A model generated the notes under the pieces. That model was not told the origin of the DNA and made no database searches. It worked only from the letters and a program-made list of their open reading frames with translations. DNA of 64,000 nucleotides from Branchiostoma floridae. Taxonomy: Eukaryota; Chordata; Leptocardii; Amphioxiformes; Branchiostomatidae. Below, piece by piece: positions 11,211 to 21,099 of the stretch. The translations under genes were made by a program, and so were the position numbers. Numbering within the stretch: the stretch's first letter is position 1; the number at the start of each line of letters is the position of its first letter. The DNA is taken from positions 14,115,059 through 14,179,058 of the forward strand of contig NC_049990.1 in NCBI RefSeq assembly GCF_000003815.2. The letters are read 5' to 3'.

Positions 11211-11244
11211 TTCTACAGAGTCCGACTGGTCTGATGGTAAGGTA

Positions 11245-11257
11245 AGGTAAGATTTCT
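11245..11257. repeat. Right 13-bp target-site duplication
   Basis: AGGTAAGATTTCT, a perfect copy of 8913-8925. Confidence 0.9.
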
Positions 11258-11796
11258 ATAAACAGAGATTCAACCATGTCTTCTTCTGACTGGATGCAAA
11301 GGTCATTTCGTTCAATGAACTCGAAACTTTGATGTATTAAGATGGATACTCCTCCACCTGTTTTGTTAGATCTGCAACGGTGTAAAGAAGCAAAATTCGG
11401 TAAGTCATAGAGGTGTGACGTGGAATCATTTAGCCACGTTTCAGTTAGGCCGATGACCGAAAAATCATGCTGCAAGGTTGACAAGTAATGCGTAAAGCTA
11501 TCATAATTCCGTGGAAGGCTCCTGATATTAAGATGTAACATTGAAAAAGTTGAAGACGTATGAGACAGCTCCGTACACAAGTTTTTAAATGAGTTTTCGG
11601 TATAATATTGGCATGAATTGTTCATAGCGTGATTAAAAAAATTAACATCGGGGTCCCAGTCATCTATGTATTTTGATTTACTTTCATTATCATCGTTCAA
11701 CAAAAAAGGATTAAACGTCAAATTATCATCTTCATACATTTGTAAACATTGCATTCCTTGTGTATCGAAAATACGACTAGACATAGACGTACACAA
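11245..11796 (-). CDS. CR1-like LINE ORF2, N-terminal endonuclease half
   Basis: Starts MCTSMSSRIFDTQGMQC and contains the endonuclease motifs MLHLNIRSLPRNYDSF, VIGLTETWLND and CRSNKTGGGVSILIH. The frame reaches the 13-bp duplication and reads straight on into 8912 and leftward when the inserted LINE is skipped: the codon phase matches and GCIYRPPN follows a few residues later. ORF2 was therefore open when the insertion happened. It starts 39 bp after the ORF1 stop. Confidence 0.85.
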
Positions 11797-11835
11797 CCTT
11801 CATATTTGACAATAATAAGCACACAATCAACAAAA

Positions 11836-12627
11836 TCATGAAGCTACTAAATTGTTAGGGTTTGGTTTTTTCCGGATGACCAGTTTGTCATAGCTCAGAA
11901 CAGCGTACTCTCCACGACTTCTAGCAGCTTTCAACTCCGGCAGAAGTTCTGCTCGTCGTTTCCTTACAGCTTCGGAAAAGTCTTCATTGATGTAGATTGG
12001 TGTGTTCTTGAGGTGAGATCTTGCCTGGTTTAGGATGAGTTGTTTGTCTTTGTACCGAAGAAGTCTGACAACAACTTGTCTTGGCCGTGGGTTATCCTTG
12101 TTCATAACGCCGTTCCGATGTGCCCTTTCGATCTCGATATCCTTTGCTTCTAACTTCAGGTTCTTTGTGAGTAGGTCCCTTACCTTTCCCTCAGTTTCTG
12201 CCCAAGTCTCTTTGCTATTGTCTCCTTCGATCCCATCAATGACGATGTTGTTACGTCGGCTTTGATTCTCCAAGTAGTCGACTTTCTTAGCCACTGCTGA
12301 TTCATCATCCACATTAGAACTCTTCTTTGCGTCCTTGATTTCAACTTTGAGGGAATCTATCTCATTTTGTGAGAATTGGAGGGATGTTTTCAGATCCTGG
12401 ACTTCCCGAACTAGCGAATCAACCCTACTGTTTGCTGAGTCCATAAGCATTTTAGTGAAGTTTTGGAATATCGATTCCTGTCTTTTCAATAAGTCTTCAT
12501 AGTATTGTTTATTTTGATCGATTTTGTCTTCATAGTGTTGTTTATTTTGTTCGAGCATTTCTTTCATTTCTTTCATGGTCACGTAGTCGTCATCAGCTGA
12601 CTCTTTTTGGTTTCGTCTATTCGGCAT
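11836..12627 (-). CDS. LINE ORF1, L1 ORF1p-like RNA-binding protein
   Basis: An intact 263-aa frame. Residues ~15-115 form a long coiled coil (MKEMKEMLEQNKQHYEDKID onward). This is followed by LENQSRRNNIVIDGIEG (start of an RRM-like fold), KDIEIERAHRNG and RPRQVVVRLLRYKDKQLIL, then a C-terminal domain with RRAELLPELKAARSRG. This order matches the L1-type ORF1p ('transposase 22') architecture: trimerising coiled coil, RRM, C-terminal domain, forming an RNA chaperone particle on element RNA. It lies just upstream of ORF2. The length is slightly short for L1 ORF1p but complete. Confidence 0.85.
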   Translation of the reverse strand: MPNRRNQKESADDDYVTMKEMKEMLEQNKQHYEDKIDQNKQYYEDLLKRQESIFQNFTKMLMDSANSRVDSLVREVQDLKTSLQFSQNEIDSLKVEIKDAKKSSNVDDESAVAKKVDYLENQSRRNNIVIDGIEGDNSKETWAETEGKVRDLLTKNLKLEAKDIEIERAHRNGVMNKDNPRPRQVVVRLLRYKDKQLILNQARSHLKNTPIYINEDFSEAVRKRRAELLPELKAARSRGEYAVLSYDKLVIRKKPNPNNLVAS

Positions 12628-13039
12628 GTTTGTGGAATGTGAAAAGGAATGTTCCCACCTGAGTAAATCTTGATTGTTGATACGTGCGCCACCTGGTCGC
12701 CACAGTGATTACGAGATGGTGTTGACGGTCTACGGCTGCCAGCAGACCCGATATTTTCTTGTAGACTACTGCTGAGTGGATTTCGGCTTGTTGCAGCTTT
12801 TAACTCAAGCTCAGGCCCAGGATACGATGCGATGCGATGAGCCGGCGTATTGTTGACAAGGTAGGACACGCTAACTCGTTCAGGCCACTTTCCCGCCAAC
12901 TGAAACGGAGAGTGGGAGGGCGCCAGCAAACAAGCAAGTATACAAACAGCAATCCTTTATACTGTTCAGATATCTATAGCAGGGGAAGTGCAGAATAATA
13001 TTAGCTCTTTTGCTGATTTTTATATATCTTTAATGTTTA

Positions 13040-13440
13040 ACACATCTTAGTTAAACATTTATAAAAAAATATTATTATAGTTATGCTAATGAGATGACGT
13101 AATTGCTCAAAATCCAAGATGGCCGCCAATATCAAGATGAAAAGTATAACCAGCTTATTTTCACTCGGATTTCATCACTACTTGGTATTTTCTTACAGAA
13201 AACATCCATGTGAATGTTTACAATACAATCTCATGGGGTTTTAGCGTTATATGTTGAAAAAAGTATCTTAAGACATTTAAGGTTGATAATTCAAGATGGT
13301 GGATAGCTAAACTACAGATGACGTCAGTGTATGACGTCATTTGACGTCGTTGCGTCAGCTTCTTACAACAGAAGTCTTATAACACTTCTGGCAACAGAAG
13401 TCTTATAACACCTAAATATTGATAAGTTTTTATTGGTAAC
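13040..13440. other. No gene; CRE-like palindrome cluster
   Basis: Non-coding. It contains two perfect TGACGTCA palindromes at 13319-13326 and 13332-13339 and a TGACGTC half site at 13342, then a direct repeat of a CAACAGAAGTCTTATAACAC-like word. Confidence 0.5.
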
Positions 13441-13539
13441 TTTTTGAGTCATGAAGATATAGACAATTCAGGAATTATAAAACTCGACGAGCATAACACC
13501 CCCTGCAAATTTGATGATCGTACGATAAGCCGGGGAATG

Positions 13540-13685
13540 CCCAAAACGCCCAGTCTGGATAGGGTTAAACGGCCGTTGCACCCACTTCTGGACAACACGG
13601 TCAACACCCCAAAACTCCCAGTCTGGATAGGGTTAAACTGCCGAAGCACCCACTTCTGGACAACACGGTGAACACCCCACCAAAG
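13540..13685. repeat. ~72-bp tandem duplication
   Basis: Two adjacent copies share CCCAGTCTGGATAGGGTTAA and CACCCACTTCTGGACAACAC. A CCCCCCCCCCC run follows at 13710. Confidence 0.75.
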
Positions 13686-13757
13686 ATTCCCAAAACAGCA
13701 GCAACAAGAACCCCCCCCCCCCTTAAGCAGCCCACAGTAAGCCAAAGGGAGACTCAG

Positions 13758-13945
13758 GCATGAAACCTGCCTTACTTTCCTTTGTGAAAGGTTTTACAGA
13801 CCCATCCATACCATCAGTTGTTGCCCTCAATCTGTCCTCACCACTCTGCCGGCTCTTCAGGACAGAATACATGCAGCTCAGCCACCACGACCTCACAGAA
13901 AAGTGTGAGGAAGAGGCTAGCAGGCTTGCTTTCAGCACAAAACAG
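13758..13945 (+). pseudogene. Pre-nuclease exon of the SWIM-YqaJ gene
   Basis: After an ACTCAG acceptor the exon reads KPALLSFVKGFTDPSIPSVV, LCRLFRTEYMQLSHHDL and EKCEEEASRLAFSTKQ, ending at a CAG|GTTAGT donor in phase 0. The segment corresponds to the region immediately before the YqaJ nuclease core in SWIM-YqaJ proteins I know. It joins in frame to the exon at 14073. Upstream partner exons are at 4110 and 4757, now about 9 kb away because of the LINE nest. The acceptor phase does not match the 4757-4866 exon, so the gene is probably broken or a small exon was not found. Confidence 0.5.
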
Positions 13946-14072
13946 GTTAGTCATTTGTACACAATTTGATACACAAACATATTGTAAGACATAATTGTGA
14001 AAAAAAGCTGTTACCTCCTTGTTATATCAGCTGAAATCAATTTAATTTTTCTTTTTTCACAATTTGTTAAAG

Positions 14073-14256
14073 GTGGCTGCCCAGGAGAAAACCACAAGAC
14101 TGCAGAGCAAGAGCAACACTTGGTTCGAGTATCGGGCTGGCAGAATCACTGCATCCAACTTCAGGGCTGCTGTGAGCACAAATCCTGTCAGTCCATCAGT
14201 CTCCCTGATAAAACGGATCTGCTATCCGGAAGCCTACTTAGCACTGCAGCAACAAG
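14073..14256 (+). pseudogene. YqaJ-type nuclease exon
   Basis: Bounded by a TTAAAG acceptor and a CAAG|GTAATA donor. It reads VAAQEKTTRLQSKSNTWFEY, RAGRITASNFRAAVSTNP, then SLIKRICYPEA. The W..YR.GRITAS motif marks the start of the YqaJ (lambda-exonuclease-like, PD-(D/E)xK) fold. In eukaryotes, as I recall, such genes accompany ISL2EU-type DNA transposons. The exon ends in phase 1. The catalytic WG...E / D...ExK segments would be in later exons, and only a doubtful WG candidate is seen at 14998-15063. Confidence 0.6.
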
Positions 14257-14997
14257 GTAATATGATATGAATTTTATCGCTTATCGCTGAATCAATTTTG
14301 GTGGTGATTTCAGTATCTTTGGTGTAATGTCAGGTTAATTTTATTGTTGCAGTGAGCTCTTTGTATGGAAGCATCACTTTGTATGTAAAGTATGAACTTC
14401 GGTATACATATTATAAGTGTTTTTTTTGTCCTGGGAGACTGTTCATAATTCTTTTAGAGGGGTAGGAAAGCAATATACTGTAAATGCACATACATGTACT
14501 GTAAATGCATCTCAGTTCACAGGGATTTTAATTCGCAGTAGTGCAAAAATGGAGTGTTCGCAGGGGTTTTAAGTTTACGATATTTCCATCTACTGTAGTC
14601 ACATACTGTCATAGACAAATATTCGCGCTGGTTTTAAGTTCGCAGTGAATTGGCAACCGTGAAAACCATGAACATTTCTGCATTTATAGCTTGCAGGGAT
14701 TTATTAACTTCACGGCAGCGGGGAAATGGAGTGTTCGCAGTAGTTTTAAGTTCGCGGTAGTAGCAAAACATAGTCACATACTGTCATGGAAAAATGTTTA
14801 CAGTGGTTTCGAGTTTGCCATAAGTTTTCTAAGTTTCCTGTTACTTAACACTGAAATTACCCTTCTTAATATAGGATTTTGCATCTGACAACTCATGGAG
14901 ACTCCCAAGGAACAACGAGGCTCGCCTCAAACAATGAGGTTCGCCTCATCTATCGCCTTTCACCAGACCACTGCACATCGGTCTTGGTCACTCCAAG

Positions 14998-15063
14998 GAT
15001 TAAACGGCTTGGTATCAACAAGTTTGAACTGGGGTGTTGACAGCCATTTGGCATACAGGGAAG
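14998..15063 (+). pseudogene. Possible third YqaJ exon
   Basis: A CCAAG acceptor gives the correct phase after the previous exon, and the frame reads TSLNWGVDSHLAYRE to an AAG|GTTAAT donor. It could be the WG...A..Y catalytic stretch, but the expected Glu is not present. Weak. Confidence 0.25.
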
Positions 15064-15559
15064 GTTAATGGGAATACATCATTTACTTTAAAAATTCTTT
15101 ATGTTTTAACTGCATACTTTACATGAAAGTGATAAGTGCCCTATTAAAAAGTTAAGCTTACAGCATCTGCTTAACATACAGAGCCCCTACATGTACCTGA
15201 GTAAGTATTGGGATATTTTAAGTACAAGTTTTCAAGAAAATCCGCATAAGCATGTTGGAAAAAATCCACAGCAACCAATAACAACAGACCATTAATCAGA
15301 AGATTCCGAAGAACAATAGTCCAAGGAACCATCTATCCTAGGGGTCAGAGATGACAAGACAAAGAGATTAAAAACTTCTTCACAATTCAGACAACAACTC
15401 TGAGACACAGTTCGTGAAGCCAGCTGTGCCATAGCCTGGAAAAAGCTCCAAAGTTCAGCATCATGCAAATCTGCAAATAATCAAACAACGATATGCTGTT
15501 TGCACTGTAGGAATCAGGGACATGTCAAATCACGTACAGGAAGAATTACATGTCCAAGC

Positions 15560-15690
15560 CTATTGGCTCAAGCACATGGAGGAAATAAACCGCCAAACAC
15601 AGCCCTCAAGCTACCAAACAAAGCCCTTCAATTGCCAAACACAGACCTCAAACTCCGAAAAACAGCTCCCAAACCACCCAAACAGCCCTC
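15560..15690. repeat. ~21-bp degenerate tandem repeat
   Basis: Units encode a loose heptad (e.g. PNTALKL, PNKALQL, PNTDLKL) in one plus-strand frame. No known protein was recognised. Confidence 0.5.
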
Positions 15691-15708
15691 AAACTTAAAT
15701 AAGTTCAT

Positions 15709-16011
15709 TTTCCTTATGGACTGTCACAATTCATAGATGAACGAGTTGGTTGGAGCAATGCTAGTGTGCTGATATCCCTTCTGCTTGCGCACATATGTCT
15801 TTCTCTAAGTACCATTGGCTATAACATTGTACTTCTTGATGTTGAAGCAATGAGAGAGGGGAAAAGACTGTATGATGCACACTTTTTCATTGAATCTCTG
15901 CTGACAGTTGAGGAGGCAAATCATGTTGTCCCAAATCCATTCTCAACTGTGTCTACTGAACAATTCGATCTTTACAAACAGCATGGGAAAAGTCTCACAG
16001 TCTTTGTGTAA
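15709..16011 (+). CDS. Unrecognised ORF fragment
   Basis: One open plus-strand frame without a clear start reads FIDERVGWSNASVLISLLLA, then REGKRLYDAHFFIESLLTVE and EANHVVPNPFSTVSTEQFDL, to a stop at 16011. The WSNAS...G..LYD...LTVEEA spacing looks like a genuine protein family seen in TE-borne genes, but I cannot name it. It probably begins at an acceptor near 15700. Confidence 0.3.
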   Translation, partial: FPYGLSQFIDERVGWSNASVLISLLLAHICLSLSTIGYNIVLLDVEAMREGKRLYDAHFFIESLLTVEEANHVVPNPFSTVSTEQFDLYKQHGKSLTVFV

Positions 16012-16249
16012 GAATTTAAATATATTATGTTTTTTCTTTGTTAGTACTTTTTACTTTGCTTGTATATATTATAGAATTTCTGTCAGTTACCTTTTTGTTT
16101 ATTTAGTACACTTTTTAAAACATCTCAATAGTTACCTGTGCCGTTTACTTTAGAACACCATAGCCGTTACCTTTTTTGTTTTCTTTATTTAGAACATAAG
16201 AAATATTCTTTGTTCCACAAGACCTATATAATTTTATTTTATTTTCGCT

Positions 16250-16281
16250 GATGAGCAGCGGACGCTGTTTAAAACGTCTAA
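16250..16281 (+). ncRNA. Hammerhead-ribozyme-like motif (Penelope pseudo-LTR)
   Basis: CTGATGAG is followed by a CAGCG/CGCTG stem with a GA loop, then AAAACGTC. This is the CUGAUGA / stem II / GAAAC / GUC order of type I hammerheads found in Penelope pseudo-LTRs. The conserved GAAAC is AAAAC here, and three U residues intervene after the stem, so it is likely inactive. The Penelope fragment lies 300 bp downstream on the same strand. Confidence 0.4.
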
Positions 16282-16594
16282 TTGAAATGATATATATCAA
16301 GAAGTATAGACTAAATCATCTTCAATTTAACATGGACTGAAGCACCAAATTTAAAAAAAAAAATATAGAAACAGCATTTTCGCTTAATGTGGCAATTATG
16401 GATGGTACCGGTAGGATGCATTTGTACATCTCTGGACCTGAACCGTACCTGTACATGAATTTCTGTACTAATACCCATTCCTAGTGCCAATGGATGATTG
16501 AGTACTGACATTTCGCGTGTCCAGAACCGGGATTACTTATTTTTAGGGTGCAGTTATATTGTGCTTTGTGAGTCGAAGTTCGATTTCACATTTC

Positions 16595-17418
16595 GGATTC
16601 AAGGGACATCTCCCCGTTGTTGACCAGCTGCCCTTTGATACAGCACACCTGCGTGGTCACCATGCACAGTCAGAATGGTGCTATACTAGCCCATCACCCC
16701 TGGACGATTCAACAAAACGTCCTTCAACTGCGCACGGAATGGCATACCAAAGCCATTTTGCACTTGTGTCAGAAGCCTTGTTCTGCAACACCATGGCAAC
16801 TACCCCGTCTGGACCAGATCAGAGGAAAAATTCAAGTCATTCATCCAGGACCTTAACATTAAGCAATCAAGTTCACAGTGGAAACATCTAAAACCTTGAT
16901 CATATTCCTGGACGTCACAGTCACCATCTCGGAGGAAGAAATTACAACAGATCTCCACACCAAACCGACAGATAAGCACCAGTACCTACTCAGAAACTCT
17001 GCCCACCACAAACACTGCAAGCAGGGGATTCCCTACGGTCAGTTCTTACGACTAAGACGCATCTGCTCAAGTACACCCAGATTAAAGGAAAAGGCTGCAG
17101 AATTCCGGCAACACTTCCAGCAAAGGGGCGTTGAAGAAGCCCTACTGGACGACGCCATCACGCGTGCACAAGAACGACCCCTCGAAGAAACACTGAAAGA
17201 AAAGGAGCCGACAACTCCACAAGAACGTGCAATCCTCTTCCATCAACACGAAGAAGGATACTCCAGTATCAGCCCACTTTAATCTCACAGGCCACAACAT
17301 TGCATACCTTGAAGTCCTTGGAATCGAAAGCTACGCTACACAGGAAATGAAGACACCACAAGACAACGCCGCTTACAACGGATTCACTAACGCAGGACAT
17401 TACATCCAGAACGCCTGA
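16595..17418 (+). pseudogene. Penelope-like element remnant (RT end plus GIY-YIG tail)
   Basis: FKSFIQDLN and, after a frameshift, IKFTVETSKTLIIFLDVTV correspond to the end of the Penelope reverse transcriptase. TDLHTKPTDKHQYLLRNSAH and IPYGQFLRLRRICSS are the following conserved connector. The frame then switches and reads PVSAHFNLTGHNIAYLEVLG, the C-terminal piece of the GIY-YIG endonuclease. Everything between the connector and this tail (the C-x-C region and GIY-YIG catalytic core) is deleted. At least one frameshift lies near 16870. Dead copy. Confidence 0.85.
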
Positions 17419-18190
17419 ACCAGGCGGAGTCTTTAGAGATCACAATGGTTTGAAGAGCAGCATCTCGTCGTGACCGTCACCCAATGAACACCATGACAAC
17501 TACTGTTTGAAGATATTAGAGATGACAAAACTATATTCCACGATAATTATAATGAGGGTAAAATGTATCTACCATCTCGGTCGAGATCTTTGATGTTTAT
17601 GGCGTATTGGTATGGTGAGTGGCATTATGTCACCAGATATTCAAGTGAGGGGTGAATGTGATTTGTTTGATCATGTTGCTGAGGGGCCTCAACTTGCTAT
17701 CTTCCTGCCCGCTCCACCGACCCAGTATCCTGAAGGATCATTGTGCACATTATAACTACAAAGGTGACTTAAAGATGATGTCTCACGTGCTAAGATATGC
17801 ACAAACAGTGCAGAGCTGATGTAATTTCCAGCTGTATTCATCTTACAAGATATCTCATGGTACATCAGAGTTGCAGCGTGAACGTGAGAATGAGTATCTC
17901 TATTGTTCGTCAAATAAGATTGAGTGGGGTCTTACTTGCATAGATGGTGACTGATGGTTATTCAACATGCATGTACTTACAAGGTTTTGCAAAGGAAAAG
18001 TATTGCTATCTAAAATAACGTATCAAAACAAAAAGTTGTATAGTACATTTTGATTAAATCAATATTTCCTGCTTCGATCTATTGGTAGCTACCATGATAG
18101 GGGTCGACCTGTACTCATAAAGGGCAAGGATATTTTCAGAGCTTTTAAGTAGCCTTAGGGTAAATAAAAAGAAAATTTAAAAAAACTTTC
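17419..18190. other. No gene seen
   Basis: Possibly Penelope 3' UTR at the left. No domain-bearing frames or clear repeats. Confidence 0.35.
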
Positions 18191-18198
18191 AGAGGAAG

Positions 18199-18777
18199 AT
18201 GAAAAACTTTTTAGACTTTGCATCGGATGATTGTCCCAAAAATGCACTTCACATTTTAACCACAAACGCTACTGTTGCGCAACATAATGATAGAATGTTG
18301 AAGCTCCGGTGTTCACATATTAGACATTGTGATGTTGCCAAATATCAGTGCACAGGTTCGATGAAAAAAAAAAAAAACTAGCCAGAGATAGTGACAACCA
18401 AGTGCTAAGAGTCGAGTAGGTGCACAGGCCGAAATATCAAGGTTGAAGTTGGCTTAGTAAATGGTGCCTTCGGAACAGTGGCTGGTGTGATAGGTTAGGA
18501 AGACCATGAGGCTGAAGTTGCATCGGTGTATGTGCTATTTCATAAACCAAGGGTAGATGCTGAGGAAAGGCAAAAGAGTACTGTTCCCAAGGAGATACCA
18601 GAACATCAGGTCGATGGCATGTTGAAAAGGTCAAGTAAAGTTACATGTCGGCAAATTCTATTGAAGCTGGTTTGGGCCAGTACGACACACAAGGTACAGG
18701 GCATAGTCGTTCTAAAGCATAAAGCGGTGTGTGGCGTTAAGCAGGGATTGCTCAATAGCAGGGCTATAAATTACTGA
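18199..18777 (+). pseudogene. PIF1/Helitron helicase C-terminal remnant
   Basis: Pieces in two plus-strand frames match the last third of PIF1-type helicases. NALHILTTNATVAQHNDRML is the loop after motif III. VEVGLVNGAFGTVAGV is the GxxGxV region. LLKLVWASTTHKVQG is helicase motif VI (normally WA.TIHKVQG). Stops and frameshifts separate them. In animals this helicase form is carried mainly by Helitrons; no Helitron end (CTRR hairpin) was identified. Confidence 0.65.
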
Positions 18778-18779
18778 AC

Positions 18780-19345
18780 ACAAGCAAAACTCTATTTAAT
18801 GTGACTAGCAAGATGAGAAGACCGTCAAAGAGATGCCGTACTTACAGCTTAACGGTGCACACCCCAGTTTCTTTCTCCCAGGCGGTGGGGGGAAAGAGTA
18901 AAGGACGGGGAGCCCGCCCTGACCATAGCCACCATGGACGGGGCGTACAATAATCCATCATATCATTCTTACACACAAAACTCAACTCAGGCAACCCTTC
19001 TCGTGATGGAAACAGTGACATGGGAGAACTGATTGGCTATAGTTTTGGAAATGTGGAGGATGTATTAGCTAAGCGGGCTGTCACTGAAATGCAAAAAAGA
19101 ACCCCGTGTTTCCGAACAAGGTCTTGTGTGATAACGACTCACATATTATGGACGGGGTACACGAGGCAGGAAAAGAGATAGCTAATAATGTCAACATCAA
19201 AAAGCTAGACTGCCATGTTCATGTATCCAGGGGGCAACAGAGAAAAGTATTCAAAGTAAGATTAAGCGACCAGGTAGTGTGTGTGTGTGGGGGGGGGGGG
19301 GGGGGGTAAACAAACCCACGAAAAAAGTACCCCCCAAAAAAAAAA
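18780..19345 (+). other. Unassigned, weak open frames
   Basis: A 67-codon plus-strand frame (19106-19309; FPNKVLCDNDSHIMDGVHEA) is open but unrecognised. A (GT)n-(G)18 tract sits at 19277-19306 just before the gap. Confidence 0.25.
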
Positions 19346-19445
19346 NNNNNNNNNNNNNNNNNNNNNNNNNNNNNNNNNNNNNNNNNNNNNNNNNNNNNNN
19401 NNNNNNNNNNNNNNNNNNNNNNNNNNNNNNNNNNNNNNNNNNNNN
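19346..19445. other. Assembly gap (100 N)
   Basis: One hundred Ns between a poly-A/poly-G low-complexity stretch and a (GT)n-(G)n stretch. The size is probably a placeholder. Frames spanning it are artefacts. Confidence 0.99.
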
Positions 19446-21099
19446 GAGTTATTAGTGTGTGTGTGTGTGTGTTGGGGGGGGGGGACCCCTGTCGCGGAAG
19501 AATTGGTGTGTGCACCGTTAAATCCGACCCTTTCGTAAATGGTCTGAAAGAAAAGGGTCCTGAATATTGTCAATCACATTGCTGAAGGGCTGATAGACCA
19601 CTTTAAAATCTACCTGTCTGCTCAAAGCTGATATCATATGTTTGGCTGTCGAGATGTGCTATCAGGTTATGTGCAGTCTTCTCAGGTGCGGCTAGAAAAC
19701 TTTACTGTGTTACGCAAAAGGACATGTGTTTGCGAGGGAGTCTATGACTAGAAGTTTACCACATGGAGAAGTAGCAGTATATGTCCGTTATGGGTATAGC
19801 AGTTCCAAAATACCGATTCAAAATGACATTAGCCTAAAATGATTTGTTATGTTGAGTGTCTGTTGAGGACATGAACATTCTCATTTTACCCATTTACCGG
19901 CAACCAAGTATAAACAAAAAAAAATCATATTTTATTTAGAGAAACTGATGCGCCACCTAGCCTCGGTAAATAAAATATTACAGTCCTTCTTTTGAATTGT
20001 AACGAGAACTTGATATCAAGTAAATATGACAATAACATACGGACTTTCCTTGTGACAAACAATTTAACAGTGGAAGATCCTACAACCATGAAAATAACTC
20101 TTGCCAATGTTTATATATCACCATAAACATTAAATGCAAGTTGTGGAGTTGTACATACATTCTACAGTTACGACGATGCTGTGAATTGTACATTGTAACA
20201 GTGATGCTGCAAAAAGCCGTGAAAAAGGAGACAGAATGGAAATTTTCCCTCCTTTGTGATGTTGTGGATCATTACATACACCAGTTCAGCTCTTGCCAAC
20301 TGCATCTACTACTTGGATAGTATCCGGGTCTTTTGTCTCTAGTAAACATAATAATCAATAAATCACAGGAAAAACCTATCACGTGAACCTCTGCCAGCCA
20401 GTACATTTGCACAGCTTCTGTGCATTACTGCTTCAAAAGGCCCTCGGAAAAAAAGGCAGATAATATATAGACAGAGATCGTGTATTGACGTAATGGCAAA
20501 CTATGATTTAGTCAACCTATACAATATAACGCAACAAAAAGAGACTAAAACATCTTTAAAGCAAATTCATGCTATCTTTGTACCATCAATTCCCAAATAA
20601 CATCAAATAGACTAAGTAGGTATGAAAAAGAAATCTAGAAACAGATTGGCGGTTTTTCGAACACTTTTAACTATTAAGCTAAAGCAACAAGTTTAAAAAA
20701 AACGCAATTTCTTTTTTTTTACCAGATGTGATTTTAATCATGTAAGAGAACGATTTAGTCACCTAAAATAATGTGCCTTATAGTATTTTATTAATAAACT
20801 GAATACGGCTCAAATAAGTATGCATGTCCGATTACAGACGGATATTTGATATCAAAGTCCATGTCGATCTTGATGCCGAATACAAAGGTTGATTGGATCG
20901 GACGAAAACATCTGATTACGTTAACATCTAGTAACACTACCAATCATTTATGCGCCGAACAATATGGTTTCTATAATCATATCAATTAATCAATACAAAA
21001 TGTAAATCTCAAAATAACACATTGATACAGCAGTGTTTACATACAAAGGTGTTTGTAACTATTGTTTGTTTTTTCGTGTCAAAGTCCAAAGAAAACAAA
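19446..21099. other. No gene seen
   Basis: AT-rich. No recognisable protein or repeat. Confidence 0.4.

Larger units (their letters stand above)
8926..11244 (-). mobile_element. 5'-truncated RTE-like LINE nested in ORF2
   Basis: Minus-strand LINE carrying a reverse transcriptase but no endonuclease, so it is 5' truncated at insertion. Both ends abut a perfect 13-bp direct repeat. A short GGTAA triplication sits at its 5' junction (11236-11250). The 3' end has no poly-A and ends in GACGCCGATG on the element strand. Confidence 0.85.
5856..12950 (-). mobile_element. CR1-like LINE, near full length, interrupted
   Basis: Minus-strand non-LTR retrotransposon of about 4.8 kb once the 2.3-kb insert at 8926-11244 is discounted. 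Order 5' to 3': leader from about 12.95 kb, L1-type ORF1 (12627-11836), ORF2 with apurinic endonuclease and reverse transcriptase (11796-6324), a ~450-bp 3' UTR, and a (TCAA)n tail at 5856-5880. A microsatellite tail instead of poly-A is typical of the CR1/L2 group. No clear target duplication was found for the outer element, and the 5' limit is approximate. It sits between the linker exon and the YqaJ exons of the plus-strand gene, as if inserted in its intron. Confidence 0.8.

Noticed and set aside
13444-13745. Pro/Thr-rich coding repeat
   Set aside because: Both strands are open over a short tandem duplication. No start, splice or family support.
19219-19573. Frames running across the first N gap
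   Set aside because: They consist of unknown residues plus poly-Gly/Pro from (GT)n and (G)n tracts. Artefacts.
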